From Drosophila miranda (taxonomy: Eukaryota; Arthropoda; Insecta; Diptera; Drosophilidae): a stretch of 64,000 nucleotides of DNA. Location of the stretch: positions 19,645,718 to 19,709,717 of the forward strand of contig NC_046673.1 of the NCBI RefSeq assembly GCF_003369915.1. Reading direction: 5' to 3'. Below, in pieces: positions 11,272 to 23,530 of this stretch; positions within the stretch are counted from its first letter, which is position 1, and each line of letters starts with the position of its first letter. The position numbers and the translations under genes are program-made. The notes below the pieces were generated by a model. It saw only the letters and a list, made by a program, of their open reading frames with translations. It was not told the origin of the DNA and did not search any database.

Positions 11272-13711
11272 TATCATTATCTGACACAAAATTTTAATAT
11301 AAATTATGTTGACATGTTGGCTTAAATATGTACGTTCGCCGTATTCGATCGATTTTGCGGACCTTTTGGCTTTTGCCTTTTGCCGTCTCCGGTTTTGTGG
11401 GTCTTCTGCTGTTTTGCTTACGATCGTATTCATAATTGAGCCGACGATCGCACCGATCGATCCGTTTCTGTTTCGGGGCCGAGGGCCGACTAACTAGTTC
11501 AATAATTGCTGGTAAGACACGGCCACAGCAAAACGAACTGAGGGAGAGCCAGCGACAGCAACAGCGACAGTGGCATACCCACCGAATGAAGCGAAGATGA
11601 AGTCGTCATTAATATCGACTCGGCCTGTCAATAACTTGACATCGCATCATTTTTTCCACACTTCCTCTGGGGCGGCACTCTAGAGGTTGCAGGCAAGAGA
11701 CGCGATCGAAGACCGACAAAAACGTTCGAACCATTGCATTGCAAATTTACCGAACTTTTGCGAACACTTTCGGGAACTGTTTCTGATGCGTCCCAGACCA
11801 AGGTCGAGCCGTTGTCATTACACTCGACGCGACTCCACTCGCCTCCACTCGCCGCTGCTGCACTTTGCATAAGCCCCGAATCACATTTCTGTGTCATTTT
11901 TGTTCGCCGAAAACGCTGGCTCACGATCAGGTATCGGGGATCGGGGATCGTAGGATCTCTGGTCACAAAAGGAAGATTAAAGAGCGGTGGCAGCTACATA
12001 ACGAATTAAATCAATATTTTTATGACCGATTTCTGGAAAGTCTAATGTTGGACTGATCATTGAATGATCCAATTGCAGCCGTTCAAGATCCTTGATCGCT
12101 AATCCAGTAAATTGTATTGAGAGGACTGCCTTAAGACGCTTAATTGCATTATCTTGAGGTTTTAGATTGTAGAGTGTTTCTTTGTAAGAAAAATATGCCT
12201 TTTAAATAATGATTGATAATGCTATCACAATGTTAATGGATGTCACAGAGGATCTATAGAAAATCGCTTGGGAACTGGAAATACCGCTTATCGAAGATCA
12301 ATGATTTCGATATATTTTTAATATCTTTTTTCCAACGAAGTGACCACTAATCTCTAATCTTTGGTTAGTGATTGATTAGGAACTCCCACTAACTGGAGCT
12401 AGACAACTTATACAGGATTAATAGCAAATAAACGTCCAATATGATGCTTAATGATGAACAAAAGTTGGAAATGTTTTCGGTCTTTGATCGCGTTTGATTT
12501 TATTAGTATGTAGTTTATCTATCATATATATTTCATATCATATGTCCTTCATCACGCAGGTTCGCCGCTTATTAGAAAAGCTTTCTAAAAGAGCTGATCT
12601 CTGCTGCTCTTTATTGCGACGGGTGGAAATCATGCTCGAAATTATAAAGCTCGCTGATCAAATCAAAAGTCAACTGTCAATTGTTCATGGCCATCAAATT
12701 GCCGCCTGACGATCGTGATCAGGTTGATGGAATGGGAATGGGGAACAATATACGATACGATGAAAGGCGAAAAGCGAAAAGCCGCGCCCACTCTATGGTG
12801 TGCGATGATATCTGATTTATGTGCAGAGTGTCATCGATGGGGCTCGACATCTAAGGTGCGCTTTTTGACGCCGCCAATTCTATTTGGCCGCCGTATTGCC
12901 AATGATATTTATGGCACTGACACTGGCCGAAGGAATGAGGAGCAGCATCAGCAATTTTTGATTAATTGTAATGCGAGAACTTTGATTAATTGCGGGCCAG
13001 CGAACAGGGCCCAACAAAACAATTTGTTGTGGCATTGCATTAAATCAGACATCGACATCCCCGGGAAGTGGGGATGTGGAGACGAAGTGGAGACGGAGGA
13101 GAGGCCCATTGCTCCTGTCGGGAGCAGGCGTGAGATTGTACGAGTAGTAGGACCAACACCTCATCGATAGCCCCATGCCTTGTGCCTTGTGCCTTGTGTG
13201 CGTATTCGTATTTTATGGATTCGTGTTTGTTTCGAAATTTATGAATGGTCCATGGCTTTGGCCTCGACATCATCATCATCATCTTCATCATCCTCGTCCT
13301 CGTCCTCCTCTCTGCGAATGCAGAATCCGTGGATGCTGTTGCTGCTGATGGTCCTTTATGCTGATGCTCTTTCATCTGCTGGCAATTGCAATTATGCAAA
13401 AAGTTGTCAAATACAGGAGGCACGGGGCGTGTACAAGCATGACTATCAACAAAATATTATCAAGCAAAAAAGGTTGCCGAAAAAAATTGTACCAGTTTTT
13501 GTATTTTTCGGCCAAAAGCTCTCAGCAATTTACATGTCTGCCCTGCACTGTCTGTCCTCCCCTCGGAGCCCAGCAAAACCAATCAACGCGTCTGTCAACT
13601 GGAAGCGGCAGTGGCTGTGGTAGTGGCAGCTCCTCGCTTATCGGTAGCCGTGCTGAAATCAGCTTCTGGCACTCACGATCACGACGCGCCAATCCACAGT
13701 GCAATAACAGA

Positions 13712-13734
13712 AGCAGCAGCAGCAGCAGCAGCAG
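13712..13734. repeat. (AGC)n microsatellite
   Basis: About seven uninterrupted AGC units in the yellow-achaete intergenic DNA. Confidence 0.9.
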
Positions 13735-16700
13735 AAAAACCCGACTCTGCCACACCCCACTTAAACCTCCGACATCGCGGCTATGGCACCATCCTCGTCC
13801 TCCCAGGCCGAACTGCAACTGCAACTGCAACTTCAACCGCGATCTCGACCCTTTAGCGATCCATGCTCGTTGCTCCTGTCACAATTACAACAGCAAGTGC
13901 AGCGGCCTAATGACAACCACGGTGGCAGGCGACCGACCCGGGCACAGTGGAACACGAACACAAAACACAGAGCCCAGAAATCTCTTTTTTCGTATGAATT
14001 ACAAATATTTCTCATTATTATACCCTTAATTTAACCTGGATGTACAAATATTAATTTATATTTATCTACAAATATGTACTTATTGGATTTATATCTATGC
14101 ATAGGAAAAACGGAGATCCTTAGTAATACTTAAAAGCTGTAGCCTGCAGCTAAGCACTCAAGAAGAGATTCTGGAACATATCTATACAGAATATACGAAA
14201 ATCTATATGTGGTTCATATAACTACTATATGATAACATTTTAAAATAAGTAAAAACTGATGCATTGCCCCACTGTGGACAGCGATGGTCAGTTGACATGG
14301 AAACTTGATATTGCACACACACGAGTCGTGGCCCGAGCCTGAGCGTGAGCCTCAACCTGGGTCTGGGTCTGGGATTGGGATTGGGATGCGGCCTGTCGTC
14401 GTCGTCATCGTCATCGTCTGGGTCTTGGGCCTCGTCTTGGGGCCTTAGCCTCTTGGCGTGCGCGTGCAGTGCAATTAACTTTTGTAGTAAGTCAGTCCGG
14501 GGCAACACTTGACATTGACTGGAAGTGGGGGCTCAGAGGAGCACACCGAACAGGGGGGAATGGCGAGGGAAACGGGGCTGAGGGATCTGCGGATAAGTGG
14601 GAACGTGGTCTGGGGACTGGGGACTTGGAGCACACGGCGACGACAATTTCACCTGTTGCATAGCCACTGCACGGCCACGACCTGACACAGTAACTTATAT
14701 ATTATTTGCATGCGCTCTGTAGCTCTGTTGCTCTGTCGCTATGTCGAACTGGTTCCTGACGAATGGAAGATGGAAGATGGCGATGGCGGACCCTGCCACG
14801 TGCACTAGATGTGCTCCAGATGATCATGATCCTAGAAGAGGGCCGAACCATCACTACAGAGGGGAGTGGACAATTAGGGTCAGTGTCGGGGTCAGTATTG
14901 ACGTCAGGACCGGAGCTCGTTAGCGTTGATGCGATGCAATGGGATGGGACAAGGTGCAAGTGCAGCACACGCTGTGAGCAGGTTCGGGATTAGCCAGGAA
15001 CCAGGAACCACGCAAGTGCTGAGGAGGAGTGCCAGGAGGAGGCTTTCTGGCTACCCCCGACCCGACCCGACTGTCCTGTCTGGTCTGGCAATTTAATGTG
15101 GGTCAGTCCTTTGGCAATTAACAATTCTCCTACCTCTCCTGCCCTTCGCCATCGGGGACTGGACTGCAACTTCAACACATCATTAGATATGAATGAGATG
15201 AATGGCTGGGATGTTCTGCAACAACAGCAGATCTTGTTAAATTTGCAGTGTTTTTTCTCATTATTTTTGCTGTGTCTTAAGTTATTCTTGCTCTTGCTGA
15301 TTTAGCGGCGCTGCCACTTGTGGCAAGTGAATGGGGCGATTGCGTGTGCTGTCCGGGTCCGGGTTCGGGACAGCGAGCGTTCGTCTTAACTGATTCTCAT
15401 TGATTAATTGCCATCATTAGCATATGGCAACGACGGCATGATTGATATGGATATGTATATGTATATGGATATGGGTATGGAGCTGCCGGACCACCAACAG
15501 TGGTTCGATGGTATGGTTCCCTGATGGAATGTGGAATGTGGCTCTTAATGTGCAGCACCTTAAAAGGCAGCACCACCACTCGGAAACTCGGAAACAGACG
15601 CAGACACTGCCACCACAGAGGCCACAGTGGCAAGTCAAGCAAGTGGCTCCAACTTTTGGCATAGACGGGCGCTAATTGTTAACAAATTGTTGGGTCAGCA
15701 GAGGGTGAGGTAAGGCCTGGCAACGGGCAACTGGCAACTGGACCAGCGACTGCAACTGCGGCAAGCTGCAATGGGGCACGCAAGGGTCTGCGTCTGCTCT
15801 CCTTTGGGTCTGCTTTTGGGAGGTGCACGCAATCCTCGCGTAACTGGGGAAATCCATTACAGGCCAAGCCACAGGCACAGGGCAGGGTCACTGGTCCCCC
15901 ACACGCAGTACCCCAATCAAGTGAATCCCAAAGTACTCCCAAAGCCCCATCCCCTTCCAGAACAGTAGCCTCCACATCGCGGCATTGTCATGTTTATTAG
16001 AGCAGAGAATACGATTATGGTCATGCCTGATGATGAGGATGATGATGATGGGGCTATAGAAGTGCAGGACAACAAAGTCAAGGAATCACATTCTCCAGAT
16101 GAATTCCTGGGTATGGCTTGGGGGCAGAGAACCGCCACTAAAAGCCGTTCTTGATGAATTTTCTGCCAGAATGTATATATTTCGGAAAAGCGGGAGGGAG
16201 CATAGTGTATGGTTCCATTCATGATATGGCTTATATGTTCTCAATCTATCCTAAGCAGATCCCTTAAAGGTTATTCCCTTCTCATAAGTATAATCTGGAA
16301 TATCTGTACCTAATTGGCCGTATAATCTGATCGTAAACGAGATGCAATAACACTTGATTCTTCTACGAGTGAACTCCCTTCGCCGTAAAAACCTTAAATA
16401 CAGCCTCAAGAAAATACAAGCCTTACAAAGTCTCCCCTTGCCCTTTCATAGCCAGACTCCACAACCCATCTAATCGCATAATCTGAGACTAATCGAGCTT
16501 CGAGAGCACTAAACTCGTCAGGATTCACTCCCCAGCTACTTATACGAGTACTATCCATCTGCTAGGACCGATTGACTCATTGAGTGGACTCAATTTCTTG
16601 TGGATCTCATTCACACGTTCTCATATTTCCTGTCCAGAAACTTAATGACTCTCTCTCTGTAGCACCCCGTACCCCGTACACCACCCTCTAGGAGCTGTCC

Positions 16701-17387
16701 CATATGTGATCGATTGAATAGACGGGCCGCCCCATAATCTGGAGCCATCGCGGTGATCGTGGCTCGTCATCATTATGCTGGACGTCGTTGGGTGCGATCT
16801 GCACATAACAGGGGCACGACTGCCATAACTTTCCATCAGTTTCAGTAGTTTCAATTTCAATATGATTTCCCTCCACACCCGACACCCCGCACCCCGCAGC
16901 CTGCACCGGCAACAGCATACGCCATACTGTCAACGATCTGGTAAAAGTGGCTAACTACCAGTTTTTCCTTCCTTTTCTCTACTTGTTTTGTTTTCTTTTA
17001 ATACCCTTTCAGACGGAGCTATCATGATCATCATATGACATACAGATATGGAAGCATTAGGAAAGCTTCTGTAACTATATCATATTCTCATTTAAAAGAT
17101 ACATATATATCTTCATTATATTTATTAGACTAAAACTACCAGTATGTACGTACATATATGTATGTATCTACCATGGGAACCAGGGTGAGCTCTGTGAGAG
17201 TATTATGGACTTCGTCTATCTGGATAAAATCCCATCAGGTTTTTTCATCATATTTCGTTGTTGCTTTTTTTAAGAAGAATGAGAAACGGCCCGCCGATCG
17301 GTTTGGAGTGGGACTTGGCTTGGGGACTGCCACCGCCTTGGGCAACAATTTCATTTTCACTCTTGAGGCAGTGGCCGCAGGGGAAAA

Positions 17388-17439
17388 CAGCAGCAGCAGC
17401 AGCAGCAGCAGCGGCAGCAGCAATGATGATGATGATGAT
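17388..17439. repeat. Compound (CAG)n-(GAT)n microsatellite
   Basis: A CAG run with one CGG interruption up to about 17422, directly followed by five or so GAT units to 17439. It generates the poly-Ser, poly-Ala and poly-Leu open frames on both strands here. Confidence 0.9.
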
Positions 17440-20400
17440 CGGAATGATGATGTTGCAGAGACCGCAGGCAAAAGTGTGCCCCAATTTAATTGAAAGCGGT
17501 TTCCGAGTGGCCTTGGCGGCACTCGCTGCCAGCTACCAGCCAGCAGCTACCAGTCCGAGTCGAGGTGTTGCCCCAATGTTGCCTCGGCTTTAGCTTTATT
17601 GATTGAATTGACGAAATGGAAATTTGTCAATTCTCACCTGGCACCTGTGCGGCGAATATTTGTGGTCGTTTTTGAGTTGGAGACCAGAGCAGATCCAGAT
17701 CCCATACGAAGTCGTCTTGCGGTTGACTTTCAGTTTTCAGTGTGTTCGGCTTCGGCTTCGGCCGCGGCAAGGTCGGGGTCGGTTCGCAATCGAGTAAAGA
17801 AACTCTTTAAGATAAAGGGAAAACAAACACACACAGAGTAAGAAACGGGCATGGGCATGGGCAGGGGCACGGGCAGGCAGACAACTCAATCAAATGGGGT
17901 ATCTCGCAGGGGATATCCCTGTGACTGTGACTGGGACTGGGCCGTTATCCTGCCAAACCGGCGACATACAAGAATAACCTTTTAATTAAACCATGGCCGG
18001 GGCCCCAGATAAGACATTCAAACGTTTGACGCTCTTCACGCGTGTTTGTCATATCGGAAATGAAACTCTCGAAACCGAAACGAATCGAAAACGCAACCGG
18101 ACTTATCGCACAACTGAATGAACTCTCTCAGTTCTCAGATGGGATAGGAAGGTAGGAACTGGGAATGGGGATGGGGATGGGAATGGGAATGGATATCTCT
18201 CATGAATGAAACTCGTTTGACATTTGGCAAACGATTAGATTGGATTGCAAGTGCATTAGTTGATCGCATCCCCAGCTGCTGCAAGGACTGGTCTGGGTAT
18301 GGGTATGCGTATGGGTCTGGGGCATCTACCTCTACCTCTACCTGCCAGGGCCAGCGGTAGATGCACAGATACAATTGTATCTCTTTGTGCGGCTACACGC
18401 TACACGCTCCGCTATCTGTAGCAACAGTTCTTGGTCACTCTTATTTTATGGGATTGCCACCAACCAGGAATAGCTGGAAGAGTCCTCATGTCCTCATGCA
18501 ATGCAAAGCAAACAATTTCACCGATTGGAATTGCTTTTTTTTTTTTTTTTTGGGATGTCGCTTACCATAAAACGGAGCCATAAAAGGGTCATCAAGCTGG
18601 AATTGCACCCGATCACCCGGTCATCTGAGCATCCCAAGCTTTAATTGAGCGATCGAAATGGACTTTCCCTGCTCCCATTCTCATTCTCGTTCTCATTCCA
18701 ATTCCCATTGCCATTCCCATTGCAATTAATAGTAGATCTTTCCTCGTAGAACTGGAACCCATCCCCCCAGCTGCGCTCAGCGTTCACGCCTTCCTTCGAC
18801 CTTCTGCTGCTGTGGAATCAATTAAGTCTTTGATTAATCTACATAAAAGTTTTGATTTGCTAGGCATTTAATTGAAATCAAGAAGCTCCTGACCGGTAGA
18901 AGTGGTAGAGCGGTAGAAAGAGAAACTGAATGACGAGAGCGATACCCTAGAAATGGTATGAGAGTGACATATATATACATATATATGATTTAGTATGATT
19001 TAATCATGAAATTGTAATTAAATCTACTTAGCCGAGAGCTGCGATAGATGGTTTACTATGTTTATACTTATTTTTATTATATATATCTAAAATATATCGA
19101 TTATATCTATACATCTATTATACCTTGAGATATTTAAGCCTTCAGTACTTACTCGTCGATAGAGATTCAACGAAGACGAAACCATCGAGATCAACACATT
19201 AACATTGGCACTTCCATTCGTTTTCAAGGCGACGGAAACAGCTTGAGACGACTTTGTATAACTGGGAGGGGAGGACATCGGGCCACAGCGGTGCCTCCTC
19301 TCAACTATGATGCCTTCTGATTTTGGCGCCTTCAATTAAAGCGGCAGCCGTTGATGAGGATGCCACTTGGGGCAATGCGGTTCCTGCTGCTGCTGCTTTT
19401 TGTGTGTAATTATTAATGAGGCCGCTTCACCCGCTATCAGCTGGATGCAATGCCTCAGCATCAGCATCATCATCATCATCAACATCCTCGTCACTAGGAT
19501 CGCTTAATGGCCGCTTAGTTCAGACAAAAGCGCAGTCGTTTGACGATTTCGAGCGCCACAGGATGCCCTGCAACTTAATTCATCATGAAGGGCCAAACGA
19601 GGTCCAGCTACAGCTCCAGGGAATGCAAATATCCCCAATCTCGAGAGCAAAACTCATGCGAAACGGAAGCCACAAATGGCAGCGTGAAATTAAAGCGTCT
19701 AACATGAAATTAGCCCCGTTTATTTGGTCGGATTTATTGCATTTGAATAACCAGATTGCTTAGGGATCGCGATCGCCTAATGATAGGCCCATGATCAAAC
19801 CACGAAAGAGATCGTGCCCAGGCAGGCAGGACTATCACAATATTTGTTTTGGGCTACAGCTACAGCGAAAATTTCTATAATTTGCATGCGCCGATGCGGT
19901 TTCTTCTTTTTTAGGGCTATGTAAATCATGTTGGATCCAGATCCAGCCTAAACTCGTACTTGAGCTCGGGATCGGATAGGATCTGAACCGCAAATTAGCT
20001 ACACGTACGACCCGTACGAACATCCCATTCGCGCAACTTGGTTTCTCGTTAAGCCAGCGCTGGACAGGTGGACAACAGGACAGGGACAGGGACTTGGCTC
20101 CCTTAATGTTTCTCAATAAATATTTCAGACAGTCGGAGTCGGAGAGTCCAGTTCCTCGTGGTGGATGCCACCGTCTGGCGTGTTAATAGAGCAAGTGTTG
20201 TTTTGCTCACTTTCGGCGTTAAGTGTTTCGCGCACACTGCCGTCCTGTCTCCAGTCCATCCCCAGTCCCCAGAGGAGCCGTGGTCCGTCCGAAATCAAAA
20301 AGCAAATAAATGTTGTCTTGTCTTGTTGTCTCGCGAGCCCCTCTTCTGTTTGTTTTTCGAAAGTTTTGGAACCCAGTGCGCCGCCACGCCCTCTCGTATG

Positions 20401-20647
20401 GAACAGCAGTGGAATAAATCATTGCTTCGGTGCTGGGTGTTTTTATACCCACTATTTGTTGTTGGTTTTCCGGCTGAGCCGGGATGTGGCCACACTAGTA
20501 ATTACGTGGGAATTCGCATTACTATAGACTGACTGGTGTGCGGTGTGGGGTTGTGGGGTTGTGGGGGGTGTTGCTGGTATAAATTTTGCATACGCCCCCA
20601 AAATCAGCAATAAGTCTTGCAGCAAGGAACTACACTTCGCTCGTCTG

Positions 20648-20664
20648 CCCGAAAGTATGCAGCC
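20648..20664 (-). promoter_or_regulatory. Su(Hw)-type insulator motif 1 (1A-2-like)
   Basis: The minus strand reads GGCTGCATACTTTCGGG. The core matches 11 of 12 positions of the Su(Hw) consensus YRYTGCATAYYY and continues into the CTTTCGG flank seen at strong sites. It lies about 1.45 kb past the yellow stop. In D. melanogaster the 1A-2 insulator, with two Su(Hw) sites, lies 3' of yellow on the achaete side. Confidence 0.65.
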
Positions 20665-20667
20665 ACC

Positions 20668-20684
20668 GTAAAAGTATGCAATAC
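20668..20684 (-). promoter_or_regulatory. Su(Hw)-type insulator motif 2 (1A-2-like)
   Basis: The minus strand reads TATTGCATACTTTTACG, matching all 12 positions of YRYTGCATAYYY. It is 19 bp from the first motif core and in the same orientation. Two such close copies at this location are unlikely to be chance. Confidence 0.7.
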
Positions 20685-20707
20685 AAATCGAACCATCATT
20701 CGAGCGT

Positions 20708-20722
20708 GGCGCCATCCAGTGG
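20708..20722 (-). promoter_or_regulatory. CTCF-like motif next to the Su(Hw) pair
   Basis: The minus strand reads CCACTGGATGGCGCC. It matches 13 of 14 positions of CCASYAGRKGGCRS, including the GGCGC end typical of fly CTCF sites. It lies within 25 bp of the Su(Hw)-type pair, so the block may be a composite insulator. Confidence 0.55.
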
Positions 20723-21898
20723 CAGACAGCGGAAGCTGAACGCATTGGGGGTACCGCTACAGTCAGAACAAATGTACATACATATTTTCAATAATGTTGA
20801 CTGCCTTACCAGCGTTTCATTTATTTTAAAATACCGTCTTCTAGGGTACAAGATTGCACCGACCCTAAAATAGTACACCTCCTCAGGGTACCCTCATGGT
20901 ACAATGGATCGTAACAGATGCAAGGCCTTGTAAGAAGCCACACCCTTGCGTTCGCGGCGATTGAGAGAAGGGCTGGACTGTTTAGCAGTAAATACAATTA
21001 TCTTGAAATAAACGACATTAATAGGTATCATTAAGTATCTTAAGCTATTCACTCACCAACGCATATATGCTTTTATCGACACCACCTGAATTTCTTCTTT
21101 TAGAAGGGGATTTCGGAATCATTTTACATTGTCGTACTCTTCGTTGGATACCTACGGTTCGTTTCGCCCTCCTAAAAACAATCATCAGCAATGATGTGCC
21201 CTATGTAAATCTATTAATCAATTGTAATTTATTATTGAGAGCAATCTGACCAGCCCTTATAATGCAAATTCATTGACTCCTCTCGACTTGGCTTTGGAGT
21301 GCGACTGAGGCTGTGAACAGCGGCTGTTGGGTAAGAACTTGGACAGCATTGGCTCTTACGGAGTGCTGCCCCAAATGCCCATGCCTTCAGAGTGCCACCA
21401 CACTTGGCCGCTGGTTTACAGCTGGGACATCCTTTCTGCTCCTCTTTCCTTGCTTGTGGCCAACAATACGCTCTCTCCTGCGCTCGCTCCTGCCACTCCT
21501 GCTGATCCTGCATCTTCTATCATTAGCCGTGTGACCATTAGCCATGTTCGGGTCAGCAGGAGGGCTGCTTTTTCGGTTTTCTGATATACCCAAAATTGTG
21601 GATGCCACAGAATCTGGACACGGGGTGATACGTCACTCATTACTCTTTGTTAATAGGTTATAAGAAATGATTCTGAAAGCGGATCTTAATGTACATACAT
21701 ACGTACGTTCATGCATATTTTCGCATGGCTGACATTAGTTGAGAGCTCAAGGTGTGACACAGGCGACACAGAACCATCGTCTTATTATTGACGAGTTGCT
21801 TATATCACTAAAGGAAGTCATTCCTACTTTCACGGAAGCAAAAAGAAACCGAAAACTTGGCCCAAAGCAGCCAAATGAATAAATAAAAAAAAAATAAA

Positions 21899-21904
21899 TT
21901 TATT
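21899..21904 (-). terminator. yellow poly(A) signal
   Basis: AATAAA on the minus strand, 209 nt after the yellow stop codon, in an A/T-rich context. It is the first canonical signal after the stop. Confidence 0.6.
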
Positions 21905-22112
21905 TTTTGCTTAGATTACAAACTACAAGTAAATGGAAATCGTATTTCAGTGTCTATTACATCAAGTGAAGGTATCATACGAGTGTACGAGTATTTGTGG
22001 TGTGGCCTTAAGAATTCCGTTTGTTTTGTTCTTTAAATATCCTACAGCAATCGAGTAGGTTGCCCCAGCTCGACGGCGAGTCACCCTACACCCAGTTGGG
22101 GAGCCAGATGGC

Positions 22113-23530
22113 CTAGCCCTGGTGCTGGTGGTGCCACCAGCCCGACTGTCGGGCATTTACGTAGGTCTTGAGACCCCCGCCGACCTGAGACTGTGTCGGC
22201 TGGAGGGTGGGGAAGAGATGGGGCCCGCTGGTTTCGTAGTTGAGGCCGTTGTGCTGATTGAACACGTACGCCTTGGGCACCTCGATGCCGGCCGGGCCGA
22301 CCGAGTTCGTCGACACACTCACGCTGGACACCACCTGGCCAGGACCGCCGGGACTGGCGCCTAGGGACGGCAGATAGCTGCGGCTGGGTGGCGAGGGGCC
22401 CCAGCTCGTCTGTGGCTTCTGGGGGAGGACTGGGCGATACTGGTTGGTGAAGAGCGGTGGTCCTACGGCGGACAGACCGGGACGGGGGCCGGGACCCACC
22501 TGCTTCGGAATTGAGACCGTATTGGGGGGACCGTAGGCGTTGTTCCGCAGGTCGCAGACGGTGTTTTCGATGAGGGTTGCCAGCGGGGCCGTGTAGATCC
22601 GGAAGTTGATGTCCGAGTAGTCCAGATCGGAGAGCAGGAACACTGGCATCCGGTCAGACAGCACCCACACGTTCTTGTTCTCATCGATCTTCACGTCGGC
22701 GGGGAAGACAAGGCCCACATCGTCACGGTCCACAATGCCATGAAACTGTGGGGAGTAGGGCATCGATGAGTGCCAGCAGCCAACGGCGTTCTGGTCGATC
22801 AGATTGAATAGCTCCACGCCGTCATCGCTCATCACCCGGGAGGTGGTATGGGCATTGGGACCGCGCTCGTCCAAGGCCACAAAGTCGTGGTAGCTGTCCT
22901 CGATGCGGGTCTCGTCCCGCAGGATCCGGGTCGATACGGCGAACTGGCGATGACTGGCCAGGGGACTGAAGTAGAGGGTGCGGTAGCCGTCCGAGCGGAT
23001 CGGAGTCAGCGACATGCCGAAAATGCCCTCCTCGCCCCACTGGAAGTTGATTCCTGCCACGTTGAAGTCGCCGCGCAGGGGGTCCGGGAAGAAGTAAGAG
23101 TGGGCCGAGAAGCGCCACGACTTGTTCAGCTCCCAGGAGTACGAAATCAGGCCGTAGCCCAGCTCGTCCGCAAAGTAGGCGTAGGCATCGTCACAGTTCT
23201 TGCCAATGTCGACGGCAATGTTGGCTATGAAGGTGTTCGGATTGGTGTCCGCCGCGGGCAGCTCGTAGCGTCGGATGCGGGTGTTGGTGGTCAGATCGAA
23301 GACGTTTATCGCATACGGGCAGGGATTGGTGGTGGTGTTGCCGATGCCCACGGTGCCCGTGTCCAGGACCCACAGACGGCCGCACTCGTCCACCTTGATG
23401 CGGTAGGCGGTGGTGATGCTGTTCGCGCAGTCCCCGGCCGTATTCGCCCGCCAGTCCGGATACGGAATCAGTTCTGGGGAGCCCGTCACACTGTGGTCCA
23501 TGTTGATGTAGGTCAGCGTGGCCGGAATGC
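22113..23530 (-). CDS. y: Yellow protein, exon 2 (main coding exon)
   Basis: Yellow is a secreted protein of the Yellow/major royal jelly protein family, needed for black melanin in cuticle. This exon holds residues 89-560. It contains the family beta-propeller with conserved segments such as YPDWRANTAGDC, VDECGRLWVLDTG, NTFIANIAVDIG, DAYAYFADELGYGL, FGMSLTPI and KNVWVLSDRMPVFL. A potential N-glycosylation site lies in NKSW. A Pro/Gly-rich linker follows, then the conserved tail ending SGWWHHQHQG. Joined to exon 1 it gives 560 residues against about 541 in D. melanogaster; the extra length is in the Pro/Gly-rich linker. The acceptor reads TTTCCAG before GCATTCC, with phase 1 matching exon 1. 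The stop is TAG. Confidence 0.98.

Larger units (their letters stand above)
9850..20640. other. yellow-achaete intergenic DNA (regulatory, no gene seen)
   Basis: About 10.8 kb with no supported gene. Open frames are short, mostly built on CAG, GAT or GT repeats, and lack domains or splice partners. In D. melanogaster this interval holds the dorsocentral proneural enhancer upstream of achaete; scattered GATA and CANNTG motifs occur at about 12.0-13.1 kb, but I could not delimit an enhancer. It holds an AGC repeat, a CAG/GAT repeat and a CTCF-like motif listed separately. A poly-T run sits at about 18.54 kb. Confidence 0.6.

Noticed and set aside
20158..20532. Overlapping 120- and 124-codon plus-strand frames downstream of yellow
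   Set aside because: Two frames open at once over the same DNA with no recognisable protein; chance openness is more likely.
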